Positions 35,227 to 43,179 of a stretch of DNA of 64,000 nt are shown one piece after another (position 1 is the first letter of the stretch; each line of letters starts with the position of its first letter). Location: NCBI RefSeq assembly GCF_009363695.1, contig NZ_CP045403.1:1964001-2028000 (forward strand). Reading direction: 5' to 3'. Origin of the DNA: Bacillus sp. THAF10. Its GTDB lineage: Bacteria; Bacillota; Bacilli; Bacillales; Bacillaceae_I. The notes beneath the pieces are model-generated. The model ran no database searches. It saw only the letters and a list, made by a program, of their open reading frames with translations, and was not told where the DNA came from. Made by a program: the position numbers and the translations under genes.

Positions 35227-36707
35227 TTCTCAATAAAGAAATCTAATAAATAGGTCAACGTTCTTTCATATTTTGTAAGATTTAAGAGCTTGTTTTGATA
35301 CGATATCCTCCCTTTAAGCTTCCATCTCCCTGTTTTTAATACTTCCATTTTTCGGTAGGAAGGAGCATTGGAGAACTTCGGGAACATGTATTCAGAGGCA
35401 ATCTTTCCTAGTCCGATTATTTCTTCCTCTGCATTTCTAATGAATACATAATCGCCAACTTTCATTTTATGACAAAATTGATATAAGGCTGATGCATGTA
35501 GATAGGAATCCTTTTGATTATTTAGTTCTCTCATGGCCTGCCATAAATCTTGTTTGCTCTTATATGTCCTTATGTCCCCTAGTTCTCCATGCTGCATAAT
35601 TAATAACCCGTTTTCAAGATGAAATTTACCATCAGGAAGCTCGCACATCCAGTACTGAACATCTTCACTTCTGGTGAGCAATACCTTCTCATCCTTAGTT
35701 TCCACATGTTCTTTGTAGAAATAGTAAAGAAAACAGCTTATTTCATAAAAAATTGGGAGCTCTGTTTTTCTCCCGACAATTTCAATATATTTGTCAGCAA
35801 GAAAACTTTTTTGAATTAGCTGTTGGTAATGCTGAATCTTAGTTCCTAATGACAAGGAATTAATCCTTGCTGCTTCTTTGTAAATAGCCTCCACAGCGAT
35901 ACATTCGAATTTAGAGAACCGACAAAAATAGTGAGGAAACAGGTAATGCAAAAGCTCTCCAACTGCTTGCTGGCCAAATCCTGTTAGCTTATAATCTGGA
36001 CTCGCGTAGAAATTTTGAATCCTCTCTTCCATCAATCCTTCCCCAAGCGCAAAATAAAGGAAGCTTTTTCGATACTGTTCAAGTGGTACACGTTTTTGTC
36101 CAAGTGCTCTTTCCCTAGCCAAGGGAAATTGAAAGATACTTAGCTGATCTCCTAGTTCTTGAATGTCTTTCCACTCCAGGCAAGACAAGCTTTCTATCAT
36201 ACGAAACCTTTGAAAATAGTGGTACCTCTTTTCTTCAACCTCAATATCCCCTATCCAATTCTCTGCAAGACTTTTATATAAAAATAAATATTGATCTAAT
36301 TCCTCAAAAGCTGCTCTTCCTTTTAATGTGCCTGGAATTTTCCAAAAGGAGTATAAAAGTTGATCTTCTTCCATTGTTAGGGGCTGAACCTTAATGTTTT
36401 CCAATCTGAATAAATCTAGATTTTTTAATCCCCATATTTTACGTAAATTCTTTAAGGTTAGCAGTTTGCCATATTCAACAATTTCCATTGTTAGCGTGAT
36501 ACATTCCTCGTGAGTGCTACTAGTTAGCTTGCAAATGTATTCTATTCCTTCTTGATCAGCATAGTAAATTTTATCTCCTATCTCTAATTGGGTGACATGG
36601 AGGTGTTCATACAATTCTAGGTGCATCTTTATTATTCCAGTTGTAATCTGTACTCTATTGCCACGTATTATCCATGAGGGCAAACGGAACACTCCTTTCC
36701 CACTCAT
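35223..36707 (-). CDS. Orphan McrB-N-like protein with EVE/PUA-like C-terminal domain
   Basis: 494 residues, soluble. Residues 239-258 (YKLTGFGQQAVGELLHYLFP) match the GxGxxxxSxLLHxxxP motif in the N-terminal part of McrB-type AAA proteins. Residues about 350-490 look like an EVE/PUA modified-base reader: YWMCELPDG, then MKVGDYVFIRNAEEEIIGLG, SYRKMEVLKTGRWKL and LLNLTKYERTL. McrB uses such domains to recognise modified DNA, but here the GTPase and McrC are absent and the frame is intact. GGGAGGAAAT precedes the ATG. It lies beside the XRE-PIN pair and dead genes, so a defence or regulatory role is plausible. The family assignment is by motif only. Confidence 0.55.
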   Translation of the reverse strand: MSGKGVFRLPSWIIRGNRVQITTGIIKMHLELYEHLHVTQLEIGDKIYYADQEGIEYICKLTSSTHEECITLTMEIVEYGKLLTLKNLRKIWGLKNLDLFRLENIKVQPLTMEEDQLLYSFWKIPGTLKGRAAFEELDQYLFLYKSLAENWIGDIEVEEKRYHYFQRFRMIESLSCLEWKDIQELGDQLSIFQFPLARERALGQKRVPLEQYRKSFLYFALGEGLMEERIQNFYASPDYKLTGFGQQAVGELLHYLFPHYFCRFSKFECIAVEAIYKEAARINSLSLGTKIQHYQQLIQKSFLADKYIEIVGRKTELPIFYEISCFLYYFYKEHVETKDEKVLLTRSEDVQYWMCELPDGKFHLENGLLIMQHGELGDIRTYKSKQDLWQAMRELNNQKDSYLHASALYQFCHKMKVGDYVFIRNAEEEIIGLGKIASEYMFPKFSNAPSYRKMEVLKTGRWKLKGRISYQNKLLNLTKYERTLTYLLDFFIEK

Positions 36708-36796
36708 ATTTCCTCCCTATACTTTATTACTTAAAATGAAAAAACATTCAATTTTAATATTAGGGACTTGCACATGATAATATTTTTCGAAAGTTG

Positions 36797-36825
36797 TTGA
36801 CAATTAATGGTTTCCTACATATAAT
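36797..36825 (+). promoter_or_regulatory. Consensus sigma-A promoter of the YceI gene
   Basis: TTGACA (36797-36802) and TATAAT (36820-36825) are both perfect and 17 bp apart. Transcription should start near 36832. Confidence 0.92.
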
Positions 36826-36826
36826 T

Positions 36827-36860
36827 TATCTTGAAGTTATAAATCTTGAAGTAAAGATAA
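36827..36860. promoter_or_regulatory. ATCTTGAAG direct repeat and inverted repeat, possible operator
   Basis: ATCTTGAAG occurs at 36828 and 36843, 15 bp apart. The second is part of ATCTTGAAGTAAAGAT, an inverted repeat with 5-bp arms. The half-sites resemble the MhqR-like operator at 3095 (ATCTTGAA). They overlap the predicted transcript start, so a MarR-type repressor is possible. Confidence 0.4.
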
Positions 36861-36892
36861 TTTAATTAAAAGTAAATGAGGAGGAATAGTTA

Positions 36893-37423
36893 ATGGCAAA
36901 AACAGTTTGGAATATTGACAAATCTCATAGTTCAGTAGATTTCGCAGTTAAACACATGATGTTCGCTACCGTAAAGGGTGGGTTTCAGGAATATGAGGCA
37001 AAAGTTGTAGCAGATCCAACAAATTTAACAGATGCTGAGATTGAATTTGTAATAGATGTAGCAAGTATTGATACTCGAAGCAGTGATCGTGATGCTCACC
37101 TTCGTTCAGCGGATTTCTTTGATGTAGATAATCATCCGAAAATGACGTTCGTCGCGACAAACATTGTAAAAGCAGATGAAAACGAGTATGAAGTTACAGG
37201 TAACTTAACGCTGCGAGGAACGACAAAATCTGAGACTTTTTCAGTTACGTTTGAAGGGTCTGGTCAGGACCCTTGGGGAAATGAGAAAGCAGGTTTTTCA
37301 GTAGAAGGAAAAATTAAACGTAGTGATTACGGTCTCACTTGGAATGCTCCGCTAGAAGCTGGTGGCGTACTTGTTGGAGACCAAATCAAAATTTCTTTAC
37401 AATTGCAAGCAGCTAAAGCGTAA
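36893..37423 (+). CDS. YceI-family protein
   Basis: 176 residues, no signal peptide. The lipocalin-like YceI fold is recognisable from the opening TVWNIDKSHSSVDFAVKHMM, the RDAHLRSADFFDVDNHPKMTFVAT motif in the middle and the end LEAGGVLVGDQIKISLQLQ. Family members bind isoprenoid or other lipophilic ligands and are often induced by stress or base; the Bacillus member is cytoplasmic. GAGGAGGAATAGTTA precedes the ATG. It is monocistronic with a consensus promoter and a possible MarR-type operator, and ends with a terminator. Confidence 0.92.
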   Translation: MAKTVWNIDKSHSSVDFAVKHMMFATVKGGFQEYEAKVVADPTNLTDAEIEFVIDVASIDTRSSDRDAHLRSADFFDVDNHPKMTFVATNIVKADENEYEVTGNLTLRGTTKSETFSVTFEGSGQDPWGNEKAGFSVEGKIKRSDYGLTWNAPLEAGGVLVGDQIKISLQLQAAKA

Positions 37424-37485
37424 AAAACCTGTTCCGTTTAAGGAGAGAAAAGAAAAACAGTGCTAAAAACACTGTATTTAACAGC

Positions 37486-37517
37486 AAAAAACCCAGACTT
37501 AATGGCTCTGGGTTTTT
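37486..37517. terminator. Terminator of the YceI gene
   Basis: AAAACCCAGA and TCTGGGTTTT form a perfect stem with an internal loop of nine bases, followed by T. A gap without a clear gene follows to 37799. A minus-strand frame of 44 codons (37534-37668) begins MLVRKRRHFDTSAFSFLV but lacks a ribosome binding site. Confidence 0.88.
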
Positions 37518-37742
37518 ACGATTTTTTAACTTGTTATTCCGTTAAAACTCCTAGTAAATGGAAGTAACCCCTTTTGTACGTTCCAGTTCCTATTGCAGAT
37601 TTAAATACTCCATTCACCAAAAAGGAAAATGCTGAAGTATCAAAATGTCTTCGTTTTCTTACAAGCATAAAGGTGCCTAACCGCTTTACCATCTTATACT
37701 TTCAGCCCGTCATTCAAGAATCTGGCCATAAAAATGCTAAAT

Positions 37743-37774
37743 GAGCGCAAGTCTCTTATTCTAGGATTGCGCTC
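37743..37774. repeat. Hairpin repeat with GAGCGCAA arms (R2)
   Basis: GAGCGCAA (37743-37750) and TTGCGCTC (37767-37774) form a perfect 8-bp stem with a 16-base loop, 25 bases beyond the end of the DUF5662 gene. No U-run follows, so it looks like an interspersed hairpin and not a normal terminator. Confidence 0.6.
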
Positions 37775-37799
37775 GATAACGGAAAATCATATAGACAAT

Positions 37800-38270
37800 T
37801 TAGCAAATATTTTTGCTTCCAGTTTCTCTTATATTTCTAGTAATACCCTCTAGTTCTTTTTTCGTATCAGGGTGTAAAACAATCTTATTGGTAAGATCTA
37901 AGGTGGAATCTTTGACTTTTCTTCCCCATTTCCTTGAAAACGAACGCCAATCACATACCATTTCGATGAGATATTTTCTGGGCATAGGCAAAGCCTGATT
38001 ATTATTCGAATCAACAACCCAATATTCCCAATGATGCTTATTTTTATGTTGATGGTGCAGCCAGGCATATCTCCATTTCAATTCATCATCAGCACTTTTT
38101 TCTCCATCATAAAAAAATTTCTTTGCATACGGAAAAAATTCTTTTGGTGAAAATTTTGACCAATCATGAATAATGCCTTGTATGTATAATCCTTCTTTCC
38201 AGCATTCAATAAGCACGTTTAGCTTATGGTCAAGGATATAAAGGAAGTACTTCCAACTAGCCTTTAACAT
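37800..38270 (-). CDS. DUF5662 family protein
   Basis: 156 residues. Conserved features are an early histidine (YILDHKLNVL), IIHDWSKFSPKEFFPYAKKF near 33-52, WLHHQHKNKHHWEYWV near 70-85 and MPRKYLIEMVCDWRSFS. The His/Asp pattern suggests a metal-binding, HD-like site, but no biochemical function is known for the family. The family is common in phage and mobile segments. GGGGGG precedes the ATG at a distance of about six bases. Confidence 0.75.
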   Translation of the reverse strand: MLKASWKYFLYILDHKLNVLIECWKEGLYIQGIIHDWSKFSPKEFFPYAKKFFYDGEKSADDELKWRYAWLHHQHKNKHHWEYWVVDSNNNQALPMPRKYLIEMVCDWRSFSRKWGRKVKDSTLDLTNKIVLHPDTKKELEGITRNIRETGSKNIC

Positions 38271-38413
38271 AAAAAGCCCCCCATTTATCCGTTAAATGTT
38301 AGATTTATTTTCTATTTAAATATTTTTATTTCTTCTATTTTAGTTTAATACAAGATAAGATCTAAATGAAATGGCAGCCTATTCTTCAACTTTTGCTTTA
38401 GATAGTAATGCTA

Positions 38414-38629
38414 TTAATTTTTTTCTTTTAATATAGTAACTACTCCAATACTAAACACCAAAATACCAATTAACATTAATGAATGTATAAATCCATTTAG
38501 AAGAGGTACAAATTCTCCAGTTAAATTCTGGTTTCGATACACGATTTTAACTAGGCTGTACCCAAGAGGAGAACTAATTACTAAAATAATAATCCCTAAA
38601 ATAAAAAATAACATTGCTTGTTTATTCAT
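38414..38629 (-). CDS. Small membrane protein with two helices (71 aa)
   Basis: Two hydrophobic helices (about 6-28 and 44-66) joined by a short polar loop (VYRNQNLTGEFVPL). AAAAGGGG lies eight bases before the ATG at 38629. I do not recognise the family. It is one of a string of tiny membrane-protein genes in 38.4-40.3 kb, each with its own ribosome binding site. Confidence 0.6.
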   Translation of the reverse strand: MNKQAMLFFILGIIILVISSPLGYSLVKIVYRNQNLTGEFVPLLNGFIHSLMLIGILVFSIGVVTILKEKN

Positions 38630-38813
38630 CAATCATTCCCCTTTTTACAAATTTAATTGTTCGTCCCTACTCCTTAATGCCAATTATTTCAAATATTAGG
38701 CATTTACTCAAGAAAAATTTTCCATAAAAAAAGAAGCTTACCTTAGTGAATATAAGCTCGCTCTGTAATTAAAACGTGCTGACCTTTCATTCCTATCATA
38801 ATCCCCCTTCCTC

Positions 38814-38844
38814 AGGAGCAATCTACTATGCTACAATTGCTCCT
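38814..38844. repeat. Hairpin repeat AGGAGCAAT/ATTGCTCCT (R3)
   Basis: AGGAGCAAT and ATTGCTCCT form a perfect 9-bp stem with a 13-base loop, following TTAAAACGTGCTGACC at 38768, which resembles the flank of R1. Confidence 0.6.
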
Positions 38845-38859
38845 ATTTAATTGAAAAAA

Positions 38860-39060
38860 TCACTTTCGCGCGTTCCAGTTCCCAAGATAGGGAAGGATAG
38901 TCATAAGAATAATAAAGAAACCTAACAGTATTGCTCCACCTTCAAAAGATAAAAGAGAAATTAGCCTTAAAGATTTTGGATCATCTTTCTTATTAAATAT
39001 AAGAACAATCCACCAAACATTAGAAAGAATAAACCTATCCCTAAACCAATTAAGAAGCAA
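38860..39060 (-). pseudogene. Probably frameshifted small membrane protein gene
   Basis: The annotated frame (66 codons from TTG) gives a plausible C-terminal helix (FEGGAILLGFFIILMTIL) but a poor N-terminal part. The neighbouring frame reads TGASIYICFLIGLGIGLFFL, then MFGGLFLYLIRK, a convincing first membrane helix, and the two join at AAGAAAGATGAT near 39005. One base change there would restore one protein of about 80 residues. It could be a true mutation or a sequencing error. Confidence 0.4.
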
Positions 39061-39093
39061 ATATAGATACTTGCTCCAGTTTGTTTAGTATCT

Positions 39094-39270
39094 CTATCTG
39101 TTCATTTTTCTCCATATCCATGATGTAATTAGGAGTATTACACCAACTGAAGCACCAATAATTTGGTCTAATAGAAGTTCACCAGTTCTGAAATAACGAA
39201 TAGTAAAAGTTCCTCCAAAAATAGCTATTATAGTAACTGCTAATTGAATAAGATATGAGTTTATTTTCAC
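39094..39270 (-). CDS. Small membrane protein with two helices (58 aa)
   Basis: 58 codons from GTG at 39270, preceded by GGAGGGG at eight bases. Two hydrophobic helices (YLIQLAVTIIAIFGGTF and IIGASVGVILLITSWIW) flank a short polar loop (RYFRTGELLLD). It resembles the other tiny membrane proteins nearby in size and layout. Family unknown. Confidence 0.6.
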   Translation of the reverse strand: MKINSYLIQLAVTIIAIFGGTFTIRYFRTGELLLDQIIGASVGVILLITSWIWRKMNR

Positions 39271-39309
39271 CTATTTCCCCTCCCGCCTATTTTAAACAAC
39301 CTTCCAATA

Positions 39310-39358
39310 CTTATGTAAGGAGTGAGCCGTTTTGCAACAAACGCTCCAGTTTGTTGCA
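39310..39358. repeat. Interspersed repeat with hairpin (R4)
   Basis: CTTATGTAAGGAGTGAGCCG then a 10-bp perfect stem TGCAACAAAC / GTTTGTTGCA with GCTCCA in the loop. The first half matches R5 at 39936 (CTTAAGTAAGAAGCGACCCG then CTTTGC..CAA..GCTCC). Confidence 0.65.
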
Positions 39359-39398
39359 TACTGGAGTATAAATAATGTAATCATTTAGCTCAATTTTC

Positions 39399-39884
39399 TT
39401 ATATATTTCTCTTAAATTTCAATTCAAACTCTGGCTTAGTTTTATAGTCCATATAATGGACACTTCCGTTAAAGTCTAAATATGATTGATAGCGTGTACG
39501 CAGTGCAGGAGCTGAGACCATATTAAGGACTTGCTCTTTACTAACCCAGCGACTTTCTGCTGTTTCATCAGATGTTGTCAATTCCCCACCTATAGGTTCA
39601 CATACAAAATCAAACATCACTTTTGTAGGTACTATCTTTACCCCGCTATGTCCTTCATATGTGCCCGTATTAGAGAAAACCCCTACCAAATGAGATACTT
39701 TAACATCAATCCCGCTTTCTTCTTTAACTTCTCTTATTACCCCATCTATTAAATTTTCACCTACCTCCACTTGACCTCCTGGAAATACCCAGTGACCATC
39801 TCTACGGGTTTTAACTAATAATATTTCACCTTTACCATTTTCAACAAAGCCCCCCGCAGCCACAATATGTACTGGCATTTGCAT
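39399..39884 (-). CDS. NUDIX hydrolase
   Basis: 161 residues. The Nudix box is complete: G37-x5-E43-x7-REVKEESGI (37-59). The protein should hydrolyse a nucleoside diphosphate linked to another group, such as an oxidised nucleotide or a cofactor; the substrate cannot be told. AGGTGATTTATA precedes the first ATG; a second ATG is two codons later. It is transcribed alone, flanked by repeats R4 and R5. Confidence 0.9.
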   Translation of the reverse strand: MQMPVHIVAAGGFVENGKGEILLVKTRRDGHWVFPGGQVEVGENLIDGVIREVKEESGIDVKVSHLVGVFSNTGTYEGHSGVKIVPTKVMFDFVCEPIGGELTTSDETAESRWVSKEQVLNMVSAPALRTRYQSYLDFNGSVHYMDYKTKPEFELKFKRNI

Positions 39885-39935
39885 TATAAATCACCTCATT
39901 TATAATATGTTTTTCTTCCAAAATCCTGCCCCATT

Positions 39936-39973
39936 CTTAAGTAAGAAGCGACCCGCTTTGCTGCAATTGCTCC
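39936..39973. repeat. Interspersed repeat (R5)
   Basis: CTTAAGTAAGAAGCGACCCG followed by CTTTGCTGCAATTGCTCC aligns with R4, with about two-thirds of positions shared. It lies just upstream of the NUDIX gene start. Confidence 0.6.
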
Positions 39974-40004
39974 CAATTAACGGCAATTCTAGTGAAAATT
40001 TTCA

Positions 40005-40175
40005 TTAGTTTGAATGATTTTTTTTGCTTCTAAAATTTATAGCCCTATCAATATACTCCTTAGCATCCTTAATAATATATTTTAGTATAATAGCAAGCAT
40101 TAGGCTGAATATTGAAAAAATTATGAACACCAATCGATATAAATTAGCGTTATTATCTTCGTATGGGTGGTTCAT
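40005..40175 (-). CDS. Small membrane protein (56 aa)
   Basis: 56 codons from an ATG that follows the stop of the upstream 28-codon frame directly (TAAATG). One strong helix (LVFIIFSIFSLMLAIILKYII) is followed by a charged tail. There is no separate ribosome binding site, so it would depend on coupling, or the two frames are halves of one gene split by a frameshift. Confidence 0.45.
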   Translation of the reverse strand: MNHPYEDNNANLYRLVFIIFSIFSLMLAIILKYIIKDAKEYIDRAINFRSKKNHSN

Positions 40176-40262
40176 TTAGCTGATGATGATAAGAAAAATA
40201 AACATACCACTTATACCAAATAAAATTTTTGACAACCATTTAACCCTTTCAAAATATGGCAT
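40176..40262 (-). CDS. Tiny membrane peptide (28 aa)
   Basis: 28 codons from ATG, with GGAGGGAG eight bases upstream. The peptide has one helix (ILFGISGMFIFLIIIS). It is either a leader for the following frame or the N-terminal part of a broken gene. Confidence 0.4.
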   Translation of the reverse strand: MPYFERVKWLSKILFGISGMFIFLIIIS

Positions 40263-40512
40263 TAATGACTCCCTCCTTAAAAACAAATATTATGTGTTGC
40301 TAGTTCTACAATCCGGCCCTTAATGAAATATCCATTATTTTCAATTATATCACATAAGTTGGCAGGAACACTTGCGATTTGACAAGTCATGTAACCCCCT
40401 ATATAGCACCTCATTTTTTGCTGTGCAATAAATAATTTACGCTTGCTAATGGAAATGCTGTTTGCAGTGTTAATTGCCACATAATTGATTGAAAACATTG
40501 TTATACCAACAC

Positions 40513-40554
40513 ATAAAGCAGGGATAATTCCTATGTGAATTATCCCTGCTTTAT
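40513..40554. terminator. Bidirectional terminator, 18-bp perfect stem
   Basis: ATAAAGCAGGGATAATTC pairs with GAATTATCCCTGCTTTAT around a 6-base loop. It falls in the middle of a 101-codon minus-strand frame, which therefore is not a gene. The flanking 40263-40512 contains nothing else I can identify. Confidence 0.88.
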
Positions 40555-40615
40555 TAGTAATGGTATCTATTCCAAAACCCAACCCCTACTCGAAAAATAG
40601 GCTTGTTGTAGATAG

Positions 40616-40891
40616 TTACCGTAATTCTTCCCAAATGATATCTGCCACTTGCAAACACACAATAGGAGCAAGGTCAGTGGAATAGGAAGCATCCATGACC
40701 TTTTTTATTTGTACCGCTAAATTCTCCAATTCATCACAATATCGTAAGGCTTTATAAATCTTCTTGATTTCGAGGGAATATTCATCCTCAGCACCGCCTA
40801 ATGCAAGAAGGTCCATGGGATCCCAATCATTAATCACCTTTTTTACAATCTCATAATTGCTTAATATTAGCGGATTTTGTGACTGATTCAT
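40616..40891 (-). CDS. Small conserved protein, DUF1871-like
   Basis: 91 residues. The pattern VKKVINDWDPMDLLALGGAEDEYSLEIKKIYKAL resembles the DUF1871 (YugE-like) family of small Bacillus proteins without known function. ATG at 40891 is preferred because AGGTGG lies nine bases upstream; a GTG at 40900 directly abuts that site. It follows the PBP gene by 18 bases on the same strand and may be co-transcribed. Confidence 0.6.
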   Translation of the reverse strand: MNQSQNPLILSNYEIVKKVINDWDPMDLLALGGAEDEYSLEIKKIYKALRYCDELENLAVQIKKVMDASYSTDLAPIVCLQVADIIWEELR

Positions 40892-40909
40892 CCTTAACAC
40901 CCACCTGAG

Positions 40910-42850
40910 TTAATTTGATAGTGCACCATAAAATTTGTTTGTCAGCTCTATTGTGTGTTTGCTTCCGCCTTTTTCAAGCACATCCTCTATTAGCATGGCG
41001 GTTAAGAGTGTTGGATTCTTTTGATCGTAAGAAATCCAAAGGCCGTTTTCCATACCTTTTGTTTTATCTATTTCAGCCGTTCCGGTTTTACCTGCAATTT
41101 CTCTGCCAGGTAGATTAGCAACGCTCGACTTTCCTTCTGTAACCGTTTGCCGTAAAAGTCCTTTAAGTAAAGCTGCTGTATCGGATGAAGCGATTTCCTT
41201 CCATACGCTTGACTCCTCTTCTTTCAATAATAACGGCTTCATCATGGTCCCGTCATTCACTATACCCCCATAAATACTTGCCAGATGAACAAGACTTATC
41301 AAAAATTCACCTTGTCCATATGCGGTATGTGCCAACATGACATTACTGTTAAATTTGCCTGAGTTAGAGATTTGTGAATTGCTTTCTATTGGATATGCAA
41401 AAGGAAGTTCTTCCCCAACCCCGAGTTTTCTCAAACCCTCTTCAAAAGTTTCTGCACCAATTTCCACCCCTGCCATTGCAAAATAGATATTATCTGAATT
41501 GTTCAACCCACTTCGCAAATCAACCTTTTTATCATCTTCATACACTCTTGTAACGTTGCTGCCTCCGATATTCCATTGTTTCTTTGGTATATCATATTGA
41601 TGATTTGGATCTAGCTTTCCGCTTTCTAGTCCTATAATGGCTGTTAAGAGTTTCATTGTAGATCCTGGAGAATAGGTATAACGGAAAGTATTCAGTGTTG
41701 CATTATTACGTGGACCTATTGTGACACTATTGGGATCATATGCAGGGACACTTACAAGACTTAGTACTTTTCCAGTGCTTGGTTCATACACCGTGGCCTG
41801 GCCTGTTTCATCTTTAATCGTCTCATATAACTTAGCTTGAATCTCGGCATCTATCGTGAGCGTAATGTCCTCTCCCCTGACAGGCTCTGTTCTGGCAACT
41901 GTTTTTTCCGTTCCGTCCTCTTTCACTTGAGTCACAAGCATTCCTTCTGTTCCTTTTAGTTGTTCTTCATAAAGGGCCTCCATTCCTGCTTTTCCTACCC
42001 TGTCACCAGCTTCATACTCATCATTTTCTTCCAAGTCTTGTGCCGTAACCTCATCGATATAACCAACTAAATGAGCTGTAGCTTCAGCATATGGGTATAC
42101 CCGTTGTACTTCTCTGTTATTCCAAATTCCTTTTTCAAAGTCGATAATTTCGAGAACATGCTCTCTTTGCTCTTCTCGAAATTTTTTAATAACCATTAAT
42201 TGATCTGGTTGAGCCCAGCTTACTGTATATAGCTTGGTGATATCCTCTTCTGTCAGATTAATATGTTCGGCAAGTCGTGTGAGGTCTGTTTCTGCGTCAA
42301 ACTTTCCCGGAATAATTCCAAGTAGGATTAGTTCTTCATCCCCTGCAAGCAACCGGCCTTCTTTATCAAATATCTCCCCTCTAGGGGCAGGTGAATAGGC
42401 GACTTTAAATGTATCTGTTAGTGCATAATCGGGAAAAATAAAGGTAGGATCCCAATCGAGATGCCAGTGTTCATTTTCTTCCTCATCTATTGTTTTTGCT
42501 AGGACAAATTCAACCTCATAGTCTACTTTTCTTGCAAAAGTATCATAGGAAATTTTAGCTGGAATCGTCACCGATTCTTTTTCCTCCCATAATATTTCTT
42601 TATCTAGTATTTCGATTGTTAAGTTCTCCATTTGAAAGAAATCATAAACCTCAAGATGCTTCTCTTTAAAAAGTTTTAGTGACACTTGTTCTTTATCAGA
42701 AGGTTGCAAAAATTCTTGATGCATCTTTTCATAATCTTTTTCCGTCCATGATGTTATGTATTTGTTTAGGACATCGTAAGGATTAACAGGTTCTTTTTGA
42801 CAGCCTGATAGAATTGCTAGAGCAGTAAAGATAAATAATAGTCTTTTCAT
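40910..42850 (-). CDS. pbpC: Penicillin-binding transpeptidase lipoprotein, PBP3/PBP2a type
   Basis: 646 residues. A lipobox ending in C17 (LAILSGC) anchors it to the membrane. An NTF2-like MecA-N domain (22-135), a dimerisation domain with the PRGEIFDKEGRLLA and GKAGMEALYEEQL motifs (150-300) and the transpeptidase domain follow, with S397-T-M-K400, S452-D-N and K588-T-G. This is the architecture of B. subtilis PbpC (PBP3) and staphylococcal PBP2a, class B enzymes that cross-link peptidoglycan and can have low beta-lactam affinity. ATG is preceded by GGGATGGGGG. Confidence 0.92.
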   Translation of the reverse strand: MKRLLFIFTALAILSGCQKEPVNPYDVLNKYITSWTEKDYEKMHQEFLQPSDKEQVSLKLFKEKHLEVYDFFQMENLTIEILDKEILWEEKESVTIPAKISYDTFARKVDYEVEFVLAKTIDEEENEHWHLDWDPTFIFPDYALTDTFKVAYSPAPRGEIFDKEGRLLAGDEELILLGIIPGKFDAETDLTRLAEHINLTEEDITKLYTVSWAQPDQLMVIKKFREEQREHVLEIIDFEKGIWNNREVQRVYPYAEATAHLVGYIDEVTAQDLEENDEYEAGDRVGKAGMEALYEEQLKGTEGMLVTQVKEDGTEKTVARTEPVRGEDITLTIDAEIQAKLYETIKDETGQATVYEPSTGKVLSLVSVPAYDPNSVTIGPRNNATLNTFRYTYSPGSTMKLLTAIIGLESGKLDPNHQYDIPKKQWNIGGSNVTRVYEDDKKVDLRSGLNNSDNIYFAMAGVEIGAETFEEGLRKLGVGEELPFAYPIESNSQISNSGKFNSNVMLAHTAYGQGEFLISLVHLASIYGGIVNDGTMMKPLLLKEEESSVWKEIASSDTAALLKGLLRQTVTEGKSSVANLPGREIAGKTGTAEIDKTKGMENGLWISYDQKNPTLLTAMLIEDVLEKGGSKHTIELTNKFYGALSN

Positions 42851-42965
42851 AAAGGACCCCCATCCCTAAATCATTGTTAATTTAAGCATACATGAATTTC
42901 CAGAGGTGGAAAAGGAAAATGCTTCTATCAATCAGATGATTTGCAAAGGTTAGTGGTTCCCCTTT

Positions 42966-43140
42966 ATTAATGGTTGTTTCGCAAACTTTGTGGCTACTGC
43001 GTATAGATATGATGCAAGCAATGAGCGTTGCTGCCGTGTTCTATTCATTGAAAAATGGCAATTTTATTGGTTGCATCACTGGAAAAAGTCCTAATGCCGA
43101 ATTTTTCTAGTGAATAGCAACAATCTTTTAGACAAGAGAT
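42966..43140. repeat. Dispersed intergenic repeat, copy B
   Basis: GGTTGTTTCGCAAACTTTGT followed by ACTGCGTAT...GATGCAAGCAA and, from 43075, GGAAAAAGTCCTAATGCCGA and AGCAACAATCTTTTAGACAA. The last part aligns with copy A at 28620-28690 and, weakly, copy C at 45550. An internal hairpin ACTGGAAAAA / TTTTTCTAGT is present. The 329-base gap 42851-43179 holds this repeat and a terminator, no gene. Confidence 0.65.
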
Positions 43141-43155
43141 TTATGAATAAAAAAA

Positions 43156-43177
43156 CCCATCCCATAGTTGGGACGGG
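43156..43177 (-). terminator. Terminator of the luciferase-like gene
   Basis: CCCATCCCA and TGGGACGGG pair with one mismatch; minus-strand T7 follows at 43155-43149. Confidence 0.82.
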
Positions 43178-43179
43178 AA

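Noticed and set aside
33511..39973. The short hairpins as integron attC sites.
   Set aside because: No integrase of the integron type, no conserved R'/R'' core sites and no cassette-like orientation of the genes.
40277..40582. A 101-codon minus-strand frame.
   Set aside because: A perfect 18-bp terminator stem lies inside it, and its composition does not look like protein.
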